Of a DNA stretch of 64,000 bases, positions 20,044 through 29,151 are shown in pieces (the stretch's first letter is position 1; every line of letters starts with the position of its first letter). Below the pieces are notes generated by a model that worked only from the letters and a program-made list of their open reading frames with translations, was not told the origin of the DNA and ran no database searches. The translations under genes and the position numbers were made by a program. Source of the DNA: Chryseobacterium sp. Tr-659 (lineage in GTDB: Bacteria; Bacteroidota; Bacteroidia; Flavobacteriales; Weeksellaceae); contig NZ_VWWP01000008.1 of the NCBI RefSeq assembly GCF_011752975.1, positions 124,001 to 188,000 on the forward strand, given 5' to 3'.

Positions 20044-20079
20044 TGCGTAAAAACATTGCGCATCATGTTTATAATTTTG
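20044..20079 (+). promoter_or_regulatory. 19-bp dyad operator and promoter of the SDR/tRNA-like operon
   Basis: Dyad TGCGTAA-AAACA-TTGCGCA (20044-20062); 11 bases after its last TGCG lies the perfect -7 box TAATTTTG (20072-20079). The ATG follows 19 bases later. The same dyad at the same distance occurs at 47958, 50451 and 50665, so a shared regulator is likely. No good -33 element is present apart from the dyad itself, which suggests activation. Confidence 0.75.
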
Positions 20080-20098
20080 CAGACATAAAACAGAAGTT

Positions 20099-21463
20099 AT
20101 GAATCAGTCAGACCAGAAATTTTCAGCCAAAGAATGGGAAACATGTATCAAGGTTTTGAATGCTTTGAAAGAAGATCCTTTCATGAATCCTGATAATAGA
20201 ACATTCTCAGGTCTGATCACGAAAATTCATAAGAATGCTAAAAGACAGAATCGTCATGAAAGTTATTCGGAAATGAAATCTCATGATCTTGCTGTGAATT
20301 CAGGTTCTGTATTGATGCAGAAAGCATTGGCCGGAGTTTCCGCTTTTTATGATGATGAAAAAAGAGACGTAAAGCTCACCAAACTTCAAATCCCTAAAAA
20401 CTGCTACTGCTGTAACCAGAGTTATCAGTATGCTCATTCTTTTTATTCAAGATTATGTCCTGTGTGTGCCGGAGAAAACTATGAAAAGCGTTTTGAAACA
20501 ACGGATCTTACAGGCCGTAATGTAATCCTTACGGGAGGAAGAGTGAAAGTAGGTTTTGCGGCAGCATTGAAACTATTGAGAAACGGGGCCAATTTGGTTT
20601 TGACAACCCGTTTTCCGGCATTAGCGATGGAATTGATGCAGCAGGAAGCAGATTATAAAAACTGGAAAGAAAGACTCTGGATCTATGGTTTGGATCTTAG
20701 AAATCTGAAGGCAATTCAGGATTTTATCAACTTTTATAAATTCAATTTTGATACGCTGGATATTCTGATCAATAACGCAGCCCAAACCATTAAATATCCC
20801 GATGCATATTATCTTCCTATTATAAAACGTGAAAAAGAAAAACTGGTAGATTTTAAAGAGAATCATCATTTGATTCCCAACCGGACGGAAATCTCAAATG
20901 AAACTGCAAAACTGGAATATGCACAAAACGAAGTAACTCAGGTAGAGCTTACCCGTTTCGGACAGCCGGTAGATAACCGTGAGAAAACGAGCTGGAATTC
21001 TACACTGGAGGAAGTTTCAATGTATGAACTGGTAGAAGTAAATCTCATCAATCATATAGCCCCTTATTTTCTGATCAAAGAACTGAAACCGTTAATGAAA
21101 AACTCAGGACATAAAGAAAAATTTATTGTCAACGTTACCTCATCAGAAGGGATGTTCAGTTATGAAAATAAAACAGTGTATCATCCACATACCAATATGA
21201 CAAAAGCTGCTCTGAATATGATGACACTGACTTCAGCAAAAGAGTTTGAAAAAGATCAGATTTATATGAGTGCAGTAGATGTAGGATGGATTTCTACGGG
21301 AGCTAAAGAAAGCCTCAGAAAGAAACAGTTTGAGGAGGGGTATATTCCGCCGTTGGATTCTGTAGATGGAGCCGCAAGAATTCTGCACCCTTTAATAGAA
21401 GGAATTAAAGGGAATTATTTCAGCGGTGTTTTATTGAAAAATTATAAAATACATACCTGGTAA
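20099..21463 (+). CDS. Atypical short-chain dehydrogenase with zinc-finger N-terminus
   Basis: 454 residues, long for an SDR. The N-terminal 130 residues include a cysteine cluster likely to bind zinc (NCYCC at 101-105, CPVC at 120-123). The SDR fold follows: TGGRVKVGFA (145-154, cofactor loop), LDILINNAAQ, and an active-site strand VTSSEG. The usual Tyr-x-x-x-Lys is replaced by TNMTK, so the catalytic Tyr is missing from its normal place. The gene is directly followed by four tRNA-like genes and tatD, and its promoter carries the dyad shared with the TROVE gene. An RNA-linked role is inferred from context only; classical oxidoreductase activity is doubtful. Confidence 0.75.
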   Translation: MNQSDQKFSAKEWETCIKVLNALKEDPFMNPDNRTFSGLITKIHKNAKRQNRHESYSEMKSHDLAVNSGSVLMQKALAGVSAFYDDEKRDVKLTKLQIPKNCYCCNQSYQYAHSFYSRLCPVCAGENYEKRFETTDLTGRNVILTGGRVKVGFAAALKLLRNGANLVLTTRFPALAMELMQQEADYKNWKERLWIYGLDLRNLKAIQDFINFYKFNFDTLDILINNAAQTIKYPDAYYLPIIKREKEKLVDFKENHHLIPNRTEISNETAKLEYAQNEVTQVELTRFGQPVDNREKTSWNSTLEEVSMYELVEVNLINHIAPYFLIKELKPLMKNSGHKEKFIVNVTSSEGMFSYENKTVYHPHTNMTKAALNMMTLTSAKEFEKDQIYMSAVDVGWISTGAKESLRKKQFEEGYIPPLDSVDGAARILHPLIEGIKGNYFSGVLLKNYKIHTW

Positions 21464-21473
21464 AAACCAGACG

Positions 21474-21543
21474 GAGATAATAGTAATAATGGAAAAACGC
21501 ATTTTGCTAAGATGAGTTGCAGGTTCAATTCCTGCTTATCTCC
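21474..21543 (+). tRNA. tRNA-like gene, anticodon GCT (Ser codons), no long variable arm
   Basis: Acceptor GAGATAA/TTATCTC (7 bp) and T arm GCAGG-TTCAATT-CCTGC are perfect. The anticodon arm has loop TTGCTAA with four pairs and one mismatch. A serine tRNA normally has a long variable arm; this one does not. Eleven bases after the SDR stop. Confidence 0.6.
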
Positions 21544-21556
21544 CTATAAAACAACA

Positions 21557-21628
21557 GAAACGTTAGTTCAATGGAAGAATCCTGACCTTCCAAGTCAGAG
21601 GTTACGGGTTCGAATCCCGTACGTTTCT
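21557..21628 (+). tRNA. tRNA-Gly-like, anticodon TCC
   Basis: Acceptor GAAACGT/ACGTTTC, anticodon arm CTGAC-CTTCCAA-GTCAG, T arm ACGGG-TTCGAAT-CCCGT, all complete. The D arm is short. The acceptor sequence is unlike common bacterial glycine tRNAs. Confidence 0.75.
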
Positions 21629-21633
21629 AAACG

Positions 21634-21702
21634 GAGATGGTAGTTTAATGGAAAAATAATTCCTGCACAGAATGGATGCGGGTTCAAATCCCGCCCATCT
21701 CC
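21634..21702 (+). tRNA. tRNA-like gene, anticodon GCA (Cys)
   Basis: Acceptor GAGATGG/CCATCTC and T arm GCGGG-TTCAAAT-CCCGC are perfect. Anticodon loop CTGCACA on a four-pair stem (one A-G mismatch). Very short variable region. Body closely resembles the Ser-anticodon copy at 21474, so the two probably arose by duplication with an anticodon change. Confidence 0.6.
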
Positions 21703-21714
21703 CAAAATCAAAAA

Positions 21715-21788
21715 GCGAGAGTTTAGTTTAATCAGGAAAAATATATTCCGGATGGAATAGGTTGCAGGTTCAATCCCGGCCTGTTTCC
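21715..21788 (+). pseudogene. Degenerate tRNA-like sequence
   Basis: Keeps a D-arm-like GTTTAGTTTAATCAGG, a 5-bp anticodon-type stem TATTC/GAATA with a 6-nt loop, and a T-arm-like GCAGG-TTCAATC-CCGGC with one mismatch. The acceptor pairs only in part. Probably decayed, or a tRNA mimic. Confidence 0.45.
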
Positions 21789-21831
21789 ATTTTATATTGA
21801 AAATAATGTGTAATACAATTAAAAAAACAAA

Positions 21832-22617
21832 ATGAATACTTATATAGATATTGGTATTAATCTCACCAATAGACAGTTCTATGATGAACATGATGAAATT
21901 ATCAACCGTGCTTTGTACCATGGAGTAGAACATATGATTCTAACAGGAACAAGTGTACGAGGAAGTAAAGAATCATCAGAAATAGCAGAAAATTATCCTG
22001 AAATTTTATTTTCCACAGCGGGAATTCATCCTCACGATGCCAAATCATTTAATCAGGAAAGCATCAAGGAACTAAGGAAATTATTGGAACTCGATCATGT
22101 GATCTCAGTAGGTGAGTGCGGCCTGGATTTTGACCGTGATTTTTCTCCCAGACCTGTACAGGAAAAATGTTATCAGGAACAGCTGGAACTTGCAATAGAA
22201 GTGAATAAACCTCTGTTTCTTCACGAAAGAGCAGCCTTTAAAAGGTTTAATGATATCACAGATGAATATCTTTCCAGACTGCCGGAAGCCGTTGTTCATT
22301 GCTTTACCGGAACACTGGAAGAAGCTAAGATCTACCTGGACAAAGGATTTTACCTAGGTTTTACAGGAGCAATCAGCGATGAGAAAAGATTTAAACATCT
22401 GGAGGATGTGATAAAATATGTACCGCTTGACCGGATGATGATTGAAACAGATGCCCCTTTTATGCTGCCGAAAAATATGCCCAGAACCCAGAACAGAAGG
22501 AATGAACCCTCATTTTTACTTTATGTGGCACAAACAATTGCCAGGCTGAAGAGAATAAGCATCTCTGAAGTAGCGGATGAAACCACAGAGATCGCCCGGA
22601 ATTTTTTCAGGCTATAA
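21832..22617 (+). CDS. tatD: TatD-family metal-dependent nuclease
   Basis: 261 residues, the usual TatD length. It starts YIDIGINLTNRQF, as in true TatD proteins, where the first HxH is replaced. Further landmarks: TGIHPHD, VGECGLDFDRDFSP (catalytic Glu), LHERAAF, HCFTGT and IETDAPFMLP (metal-binding Asp). E. coli TatD is a 3'-5' exonuclease on single-stranded DNA and RNA and takes part in DNA repair and RNA turnover. It lies behind the SDR gene and the four tRNA-like genes on the same strand with no terminator between, so it is probably in the dyad-controlled transcript. Confidence 0.88.
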   Translation: MNTYIDIGINLTNRQFYDEHDEIINRALYHGVEHMILTGTSVRGSKESSEIAENYPEILFSTAGIHPHDAKSFNQESIKELRKLLELDHVISVGECGLDFDRDFSPRPVQEKCYQEQLELAIEVNKPLFLHERAAFKRFNDITDEYLSRLPEAVVHCFTGTLEEAKIYLDKGFYLGFTGAISDEKRFKHLEDVIKYVPLDRMMIETDAPFMLPKNMPRTQNRRNEPSFLLYVAQTIARLKRISISEVADETTEIARNFFRL

Positions 22618-22653
22618 AAAAGAGCTCTACTGATAAAGTAAAGCTCTTTTTTT
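22618..22653 (+). terminator. Terminator of the SDR-tRNA-tatD unit
   Basis: AAAGAGCT pairs with AGCTCTTT, followed by T-run; overlaps the tatD stop region. Confidence 0.75.
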
Positions 22654-22726
22654 ATTGCAAAATTGCAAAAGGCTAATATAGTATTTAAAGCAAATTCGCT
22701 TTTTCACTATTTTGCTTTTTCGCCCC

Positions 22727-23437
22727 TTACAAACTCTTAATCGCCGATTCCAAAGCAAGTTCCATCATTGGATTTAATGCTTTTTCTCTTTCATCAGCAG
22801 AAATTTTTTCATGTGTTGGGATAATGTCAGTTACCGTAAGAATGGTAGCTGCATTTTTTCCTAAATGCTGAGCATTCGCAAATAACCCGAAAGCTTCCAT
22901 TTCTACTGCTGGACAGTTATATTTTGTTGCAATAGCAGGAGTTTCAGGATCTTTTCTATAGAAGATATCACTGCTGTGGATATTGATGGCCTTAGCGTTT
23001 AATGATAAATCTTTAGACGTTTCGTTAATAGTGTTAAAGATATTCCCTTGGTGAGAAAGAATTTCATCCTCAATTCCCCATGCATATTTTGCATACGTAC
23101 TTTCGCTGGCTGCCTTTTCAATATTTAAAATATCAAAAAGCTTAAGATCAGTATTGTAAGCACCACAAGTCCCGATTCTGATGATAGTATCTACCTCATA
23201 TTCCGTAAATAATTCAAAAGAATAAATACCGATGCTCGGAAAGCCCATTCCGCTTGCTCCTACAGTGATTTCTTTCCCTTTGTAAAGACCTGTGTAATAA
23301 AATATTCCTCTGGTTTTGCTTACCAGCTTTGCATTTTCTAAATAATTTTCAGCAATATACTGTGCACGAAGCGGATCCCCCGGCTGCAATACTACTTTAG
23401 CAATTTCTCCTTTTTTTGCACTGATGTGAATACTCAT
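22727..23437 (-). CDS. deoD: Purine-nucleoside phosphorylase DeoD type
   Basis: 236 residues, the standard size. Family signatures: VVLQPGDPLRAQYIAE, GMGFPSIGIYS, IRIGTCGAY (phosphate and base site) and AVEMEAFGLF (ribose-binding Met-Glu), with TVTDIIPTHE near the end. The cytosolic enzyme splits purine nucleosides with phosphate to base and ribose-1-phosphate in the salvage pathway. Single gene on the minus strand, unrelated by position to the RNA genes around it. Confidence 0.95.
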   Translation of the reverse strand: MSIHISAKKGEIAKVVLQPGDPLRAQYIAENYLENAKLVSKTRGIFYYTGLYKGKEITVGASGMGFPSIGIYSFELFTEYEVDTIIRIGTCGAYNTDLKLFDILNIEKAASESTYAKYAWGIEDEILSHQGNIFNTINETSKDLSLNAKAINIHSSDIFYRKDPETPAIATKYNCPAVEMEAFGLFANAQHLGKNAATILTVTDIIPTHEKISADEREKALNPMMELALESAIKSL

Positions 23438-23691
23438 AATGTTATTTTGAATGGGGCAAAGATAATAACTTTTAGGTTCTTAGGAATGAAACATTCATGC
23501 AGTTTCAGGCTGGGTTTGTATGTAGTGTTTTGTTAATCAATGTTTTAAGTTATTTTTTTAATTGAGTTTTATTTTTTCAAAGCAAAAAATAGGATAATGT
23601 AAATACAGGACAAAAATAAAGTAACGGGGAGCGGATATTGCATGGTTGAGACTATTAGTTTTGCAGTATTCAACATGATTAAAATAAAAAA

Positions 23692-24081
23692 ATGAAAATT
23701 GAACATATCGCCATCTGGGTGAAAGATCTCGAAAGATCCAAAACATTTTATCAGACTTATTTCGGAGCCGTTTCCAATGAAAAATACCATAATCCCGTTA
23801 AAAAATTTGAGTCTTACTTTTTAAGTTTTGATAATGGCTGCCGTCTTGAAATTATGACAAAGCCTGATCTTAAAGAAAGTAAACAATCCTATGAATTTCA
23901 GCAATTCGGAATAATCCATCTTGCATTTTCCGTAGAAAATAGAGATAAAGTGAATGAGCTTACAGAAATCTTAAGAAAAGACGGCTATACTATTGCCGGA
24001 GAACCGCGCATCACAGGGGATGGATATTATGAAAGTGTAATTCTTGATCCTGAAAATAATATCATTGAAATTGTAGCTTAA
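23692..24081 (+). CDS. VOC-superfamily (glyoxalase-like) protein
   Basis: 129 residues with two beta-alpha-beta-beta-beta repeats. Likely metal ligands: His5 (IEHIAIWV), Glu in RLEIMT, His in IIHLAFSV and the terminal Glu in NIIEIVA. Family members include glyoxalase I, fosfomycin-resistance enzymes and dioxygenases; this small form is usually annotated only as VOC protein. Stands alone. Confidence 0.8.
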   Translation: MKIEHIAIWVKDLERSKTFYQTYFGAVSNEKYHNPVKKFESYFLSFDNGCRLEIMTKPDLKESKQSYEFQQFGIIHLAFSVENRDKVNELTEILRKDGYTIAGEPRITGDGYYESVILDPENNIIEIVA

Positions 24082-24131
24082 ACCATCATTGTGAGGTAGC
24101 ATAAACCATGAAACGATTTCATAAACACTCT

Positions 24132-24181
24132 CGCAGATTTCTTATAATATCTGCATAACCTGCAAAATCTGCATGAGAACA
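24132..24181. repeat. Short interspersed repeat with TCTGC motifs
   Basis: Several copies of (A)ATCTGC/GCAGAT within 50 bases. A related palindrome occurs at 47126-47160. Looks like a genus-level intergenic repeat; no gene seen. Confidence 0.35.
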
Positions 24182-24273
24182 TCTTTATTAGTTTCCAGTA
24201 AATATTCTCTGAAAACAAATATAATTTAACATCAATCCCTGTCTTAAAAATTTTATTCTCAACGAAATAATTT

Positions 24274-24281
24274 TATTTTTG
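24274..24281 (+). promoter_or_regulatory. -7 box TATTTTTG of the MoxR-vWA operon
   Basis: Perfect TAnnTTTG four bases before the ATG at 24286, so the transcript would have little or no leader. It is the only promoter-like site before the seven-gene operon, which lacks the dyad found at other RNA genes here. Confidence 0.55.
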
Positions 24282-24285
24282 TTAG

Positions 24286-24936
24286 ATGATGGAAACAGGA
24301 TCACCATTTTTAGATACAATCTTTCTGCTCCGAAAAGAAGAATGCATTACGCTTTTCTCAGATTTACAGGAAATATCCACCAAAGAAGAGATAGAAGCAG
24401 GAGACTATTTTGAAACAGAGTTTGAAAAAGAAAGACTTGAATTTTTATCCGATCAGCTGTCTTGTCATAAAGAAACAGCAGTTTGGGCAGGAAAAGTTCT
24501 GTATCATAGTGCACAATTGTACCTGATCAGGGAGAATACAGAAAAGAATATAGAAAAACTGATTCCAAAATTTAAAGGAACAAGAAATATTTCTTCTATT
24601 TTATCTGCTGATCTGTCCTTGAGGTTTTTACCCCAGGTGATTGCTGCATTGAATGCCGTTGATCCTGTAGATACTCTGATTCCGGTGCTTGAAGATATTC
24701 TGACAATATTTCATTATTCGGGAGTAGGATACGATCTTGATCTTAAAAATGTAGACTGGAAAGAAGAATTGAAAGACAATACTTACAGAAAACTCTATCT
24801 GGAAAGGATTGTTGAAAAAAAAGATTATAAACTGGCGGAAATTCCGTTAATTAATAAACTGCTTGTGGCAGAATTCGGAATGCATAAAGACGCATTCTGG
24901 AGAGAATTAAAAATAATAACTGAAGAAAACCAATGA
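24286..24936 (+). CDS. First gene of MoxR-vWA-propeller operon, companion protein
   Basis: 216 residues, mostly helical, no signal or membrane segment. I do not recognise a catalytic motif. It overlaps the MoxR gene by four bases (ATGA), as is usual for companion proteins in MoxR-vWA-beta-propeller ternary systems (the bpX families). Two adjacent ATG codons could start it. Probably a helical adaptor of the ATPase. Which bpX family it belongs to cannot be told without a profile search. Confidence 0.6.
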   Translation: MMETGSPFLDTIFLLRKEECITLFSDLQEISTKEEIEAGDYFETEFEKERLEFLSDQLSCHKETAVWAGKVLYHSAQLYLIRENTEKNIEKLIPKFKGTRNISSILSADLSLRFLPQVIAALNAVDPVDTLIPVLEDILTIFHYSGVGYDLDLKNVDWKEELKDNTYRKLYLERIVEKKDYKLAEIPLINKLLVAEFGMHKDAFWRELKIITEENQ

Positions 24937-26066
24937 CTCAGAATATCAATAAACTAAATACAGTCCTTAACTACGTAAAAGACACTTTCGTTGGTAAAAA
25001 TGATGTGGTAGATCTGCTTGGAATCTGCCTTCTGGCCAGGGAAAACGCTTTTTTGTACGGACCTCCGGGCACTGCAAAATCGGCCATTGTAAGAACACTT
25101 GCCAAAACAGTAAAAGATGGAAAGAATTTTGAATATTTGTTAACCCGTTTCACAGAACCGAATGAGATATTCGGTCCTTTTGATATCAGAAAATTAAAAG
25201 AGGGAGAACTTCTTACCAATACGGAAGGAATGATGCCTGAAGCATCAATGGTCTTTCTGGATGAGATCTTCAATGCAAATTCAGCCATTTTGAATTCACT
25301 CCTGATGGCATTGAATGAAAAAATATTTAAAAGAGGAAAAGAAACCAAGCATTTACCTGCATTGATGTTTGTGGGTGCCAGTAATGTTCTTCCTGAAGAT
25401 GAAGCTTTGAATGCATTATTTGACCGTTTTCTGGTAAGAATCAATGTAGATTATGTAAATCCTGACCTTTTGCAACAGGTACTTTTAGCCGGAAGAAAAC
25501 TGGAAAATGAAGTGGATACGGAAATTCCGGAAATCCATGCCGATGAGATCAGGCAGCTTCAGGACCTGTGTAAAACAGTGGATCTTAAACCGATCTATGA
25601 AGTGTATCTGAATACCATTATGAGTCTTCGAAACACGGGAATTGCTATTTCAGACCGTAGAGCGGTGAAGCTGCAGAACCTTATTGCTGCGAGTGCTTTA
25701 ATCTGCGGAAGAAATGAAGCTGTTCTTTCAGACCTTTGGATATTGAAACATATCTGGGATACAGAAGAGCAGATTGAAATTCTGGAAGGAATTATCAACA
25801 GAACGATTGAAAAAGATAATCATCCCGATTCTCATCCACAGGCAATGCAAAACAAAACACCCAATCCGGAGGAAGTGATGAAAGATGTAAAAATCCTTGT
25901 GGATAAATGGAATGACGGAATGCTTAGCTTCGAAGAACAGAATGTGATTAAAGACAAGCTGAGATATCTGCAGACCCGTTGCGACTGGATCAGAAATCCG
26001 GAACAAAAACAGTATATCCAGCAAGAAATTGAAAGCTTATGGCAGAAGATCCTTCAAAGCATATAA
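24933..26066 (+). CDS. MoxR-family AAA+ ATPase
   Basis: 377 residues. Walker A GPPGTAKS (43-50), Walker B VFLDEIFNAN (107-116) and sensor-1 FVGASN, in the MoxR/RavA arrangement with a helical lid, followed by an extra C-terminal segment of about 100 residues. MoxR ATPases work with von Willebrand A (vWA) proteins as chaperone-like remodelling machines. Here the vWA partner is two genes downstream. The last 28 bases overlap the next gene, showing tight translational coupling. Confidence 0.92.
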   Translation: MTQNINKLNTVLNYVKDTFVGKNDVVDLLGICLLARENAFLYGPPGTAKSAIVRTLAKTVKDGKNFEYLLTRFTEPNEIFGPFDIRKLKEGELLTNTEGMMPEASMVFLDEIFNANSAILNSLLMALNEKIFKRGKETKHLPALMFVGASNVLPEDEALNALFDRFLVRINVDYVNPDLLQQVLLAGRKLENEVDTEIPEIHADEIRQLQDLCKTVDLKPIYEVYLNTIMSLRNTGIAISDRRAVKLQNLIAASALICGRNEAVLSDLWILKHIWDTEEQIEILEGIINRTIEKDNHPDSHPQAMQNKTPNPEEVMKDVKILVDKWNDGMLSFEEQNVIKDKLRYLQTRCDWIRNPEQKQYIQQEIESLWQKILQSI

Positions 26067-26782
26067 AAGAATTCTGGGCAGAACTTCCCCGTGCCGATGA
26101 AGATTTTCTGGGCTCCATAAGAGATTGGAAAAACATTCAGATTGCAGTGGAGGAAGAGACAATTTGGCTGAAAGGTTTCACGGATGAGCAGTCTGTATCC
26201 TCAGAAATTCACCAGCTTCCGGATTTTATTCTGTACGAACTACGTGATGGTCTTTTATTCAGGAGAGAAGCTTTGGTTCCTAGCAAAAAGAAGAGAACAG
26301 CGTTACTTTGGACCTCCATAGATAAAGCGTTGCGCCTCAGTTTTCCGGCTTCGAACCAGAATTATTTCGGGGTTAGCGGGAATGTTCATATTCAATTAAA
26401 AGAAAGCAATGAAGAACAACCCGTAATTGCTTTGCTGAGTACCATATCTGAAATCAAAGAAAGTATTGCAGCACTGCCCAAATTTAAACTTGAAAAAATA
26501 AAATGGATCATTATAGGTGATAAAGCCCTGTTTCTGGGAACTCCATTATTGAGCCTTCCCGGGAAAACATACTGGTCTAAAGACGGCCATTTACTGCCTG
26601 CAGGTCTGGATTTTGAGTTTAAAAATGTAAGTAAACTGTTACAACAGAAGTATAATAGCGAGTCGGAAGGGTGGCTTTTATGGGATGAAAAAGGAAACTG
26701 CCTTTCAGTAAAAAGTGCAGATTTCCGTCCGTTATCCGTAAGCTCGTTCCGTCTTACAGAAAAATCAAAAGAATGGAATTAA
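26039..26782 (+). CDS. MoxR-vWA ternary-system companion (bpX-like)
   Basis: 247 residues, soluble, beta-rich C-terminal half (WIIIGDKALFLGTPLLSLPG). No known catalytic motif. Overlaps both neighbours (28 and 10 bases). Position and size fit one of the bpX proteins that always sit between MoxR and the vWA gene. Role inferred from context. Confidence 0.6.
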   Translation: MAEDPSKHIKEFWAELPRADEDFLGSIRDWKNIQIAVEEETIWLKGFTDEQSVSSEIHQLPDFILYELRDGLLFRREALVPSKKKRTALLWTSIDKALRLSFPASNQNYFGVSGNVHIQLKESNEEQPVIALLSTISEIKESIAALPKFKLEKIKWIIIGDKALFLGTPLLSLPGKTYWSKDGHLLPAGLDFEFKNVSKLLQQKYNSESEGWLLWDEKGNCLSVKSADFRPLSVSSFRLTEKSKEWN

Positions 26783-29151
26783 AGGTCTATTTCCAATCCT
26801 ATGAAAATTATTTCTGGGAGTGGAAAACCGATGAAGATGTTCCCGGCGATATCGGTTATCATGATTATAATCTCCTCTCGGTTCCGGGAGTGGGAGCAAT
26901 TGCGTACAGACCTTATATAATGGAGATTCTGAGAGAACTTCAGCCCCAGGGATGGCCTCCGTTCGGGGCTTTGCTTATGGTTTTATATGCGATGCAGGAC
27001 GGATATATTGATTTTGCAGGACCTTTGAAACGGACCGCAGATTTTTACAGCATGGGGAATTTTGAATTCAATGCAGAAAAACCAATTGAATTTCTCGAAA
27101 AAATAAAATCACTTCCCAAAATATATAAACAGAAGCAGAATAAGATGATATTGCTTCAGACATTGTTCAGGAACGGGCACAACAGTGTGTCTTCTCTTGT
27201 TGCCGATGCAAATTTAAGAACCTATTATAAAAGACCATATGAACTAGCTGCCAGCGCTGAAAAACAACATTCCGGACCTTCTGCCCTAAACCGGGATTTG
27301 AGTGCTTTGGATCTGAATGAAAAGTTTCCTACCGTTCAATCTATCATCGATGCAATGAAAGGATTTATCAATGAACCTGAGCTGGATGATGAAGTAATAC
27401 AGGAAGAAGCCACGGCAGATACCGATAAAGATTTTATCAAAGAATTAATTGAAGAACCAAAGACATTCCAGGTAGGAAGCCTTATCAAAAGAATCTGGAG
27501 CGGCCTTAAAATTCCGATGCGCCATCTTTCTCCCGGAGAACAGCCTATTGGGGGAATTTCCGATATGACCAATAAAGGAGACTTTAACAGAATGCTTCTT
27601 TCCGAATTTGCGAATGAAGATGAGGTTTTCATGAATCGGGTAGCGAATAATGAAGCTCTCTATATTCAAAGAGAGATTCCGCCTGAAGAAAATATTTTTG
27701 AGAGAATCATCCTGATTGATACTTCCCTGAGAAACTGGGGAGCCCCGAAGGTACTGGCTTTTGCATCCGCAATTGCTGTTATCAAGCATCCGAAAGCCCA
27801 CTCTGAATGTAAAGTATTTGCTTTGGGGCAGACAGCTGTTCCCATTTCTCTTAATAAAGTGGAAGAAGTTGTGGAAAATCTTAATCAGGTGAGTCCGGTT
27901 CTGGAAGTTTCAGAAGCGCTGGAAAAGTTTTTCAATGAACAGCATACAGAAAAAGATATTGAAGTTTTCTTTATTACTCATCAGGAAAATTTGAATGATG
28001 CAAAAGTTCTGAAAGTAGTTCATGAGAACAGAGATCAGCTAAAATTTCTTGTGACTACTGCTTCAGATGGAGAAATTAATTTTTATAAACATCATAAAGG
28101 AGCAAGAAAACATATTCAGAAAATAAAACTTCCGCTGCAGGAGTTGTGGGCAAATCCGCCACAGCAAAAGAAAACGGTTACTCAAATTAACGGAAAGAAA
28201 ACAGATCTTCCGCAAAATTACCCGATTTTATTTCCGACACCGGTTAATAAGATTGCACAGTTTTTATACGAAGGAGAATTCTTCATCCTGAGTTCAAAAA
28301 AGCAGCTGTTGAAAACTTACCTTTCGGATAATTATTACGACAGACATTCTTACGATTATTATAAAACATATCATGGCTGTGAGGTTTTATTTGAGAATAT
28401 CTCCATAAAACCCCGAGGTCAGTTTGCTCTGGCAAAGAATAGGCAGCAGCATTTTGTACTGTGCCAGTATCAGCCGGATAAAAAGCTGATTTCAAAAATA
28501 AACCTTAATACAAAAGAATATTCCGAACTGAATCTTACGGGGATGAGTATTCCATCTTTCTATGAATTGATCTACTTTGGAAAAAACTTTTATCTGCATC
28601 AACCTGAACATCCGACTCATTATAAAATCAATATTGATGGAAATATTTCGCTGGAACCTATTTCCGGCAAAGACAAAGAGATTGAAAAAAATAATACCAA
28701 GGCAGAAGCAGAAGTTGCCAAACTGAAAGGAAGCGGTCTGAGAGTCATCAATAATTTTAATAAGATCGGGATTAATCAGTATGGAAATCTTGTCATTTCC
28801 GGAAACGAATTGTACAGTTCATCAGAAAACCAGCTGGATTTTTCTAAAAATGAATATGATGTTAAAATCTTTTCCGAACAGAATAAAAATAAATTTACAT
28901 TCCCGGACGGAAGCGAAATTATCACAGATTCTCGTGGAATGCTAACTTTCAGGAGCAGTAACAAAAGTATTGAAGAATTTTTTATCCCTTCCACATTAGG
29001 AGGATATCTTTCTCTGGCAACTTATACGGAATTCGGAGGATCAGAATATTATCTTCCGGAACATGCTCTTTTGAAAGTAAAAACGATGGATGATATGTAT
29101 GACCGGTTTTTAAAAGCATTTATAGAACAGATCTTAGATTATGGAGCTTAG
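26773..29151 (+). CDS. vWA-domain protein with C-terminal beta-propeller-like region
   Basis: 792 residues. An N-terminal domain of about 230 residues; then a vWA-like domain (about 300-470) starting IILIDTSLRNWG, where the metal site keeps Asp-Thr-Ser but not the full DxSxS; then about 320 residues of repeating beta strands (HFVLCQYQPDKK, YELIYFGKNFYLHQ and similar), which fits the beta-propeller of MoxR-vWA-propeller ternary systems. The degenerate metal site suggests binding rather than adhesion. It overlaps its neighbours by about 10 bases each. Such systems have been linked by genomics to RNA repair genes, and here they lie directly upstream of such genes. Confidence 0.75.
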   Translation: MELKVYFQSYENYFWEWKTDEDVPGDIGYHDYNLLSVPGVGAIAYRPYIMEILRELQPQGWPPFGALLMVLYAMQDGYIDFAGPLKRTADFYSMGNFEFNAEKPIEFLEKIKSLPKIYKQKQNKMILLQTLFRNGHNSVSSLVADANLRTYYKRPYELAASAEKQHSGPSALNRDLSALDLNEKFPTVQSIIDAMKGFINEPELDDEVIQEEATADTDKDFIKELIEEPKTFQVGSLIKRIWSGLKIPMRHLSPGEQPIGGISDMTNKGDFNRMLLSEFANEDEVFMNRVANNEALYIQREIPPEENIFERIILIDTSLRNWGAPKVLAFASAIAVIKHPKAHSECKVFALGQTAVPISLNKVEEVVENLNQVSPVLEVSEALEKFFNEQHTEKDIEVFFITHQENLNDAKVLKVVHENRDQLKFLVTTASDGEINFYKHHKGARKHIQKIKLPLQELWANPPQQKKTVTQINGKKTDLPQNYPILFPTPVNKIAQFLYEGEFFILSSKKQLLKTYLSDNYYDRHSYDYYKTYHGCEVLFENISIKPRGQFALAKNRQQHFVLCQYQPDKKLISKINLNTKEYSELNLTGMSIPSFYELIYFGKNFYLHQPEHPTHYKINIDGNISLEPISGKDKEIEKNNTKAEAEVAKLKGSGLRVINNFNKIGINQYGNLVISGNELYSSSENQLDFSKNEYDVKIFSEQNKNKFTFPDGSEIITDSRGMLTFRSSNKSIEEFFIPSTLGGYLSLATYTEFGGSEYYLPEHALLKVKTMDDMYDRFLKAFIEQILDYGA

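Noticed and set aside
20041..20080. Sigma-54 promoter reading of the TTGCG...TTTGCA pattern
   Set aside because: Spacing of the GG/GC doublets does not fit -24/-12; a TAnnTTTG -7 box with an upstream dyad fits all four sites better.
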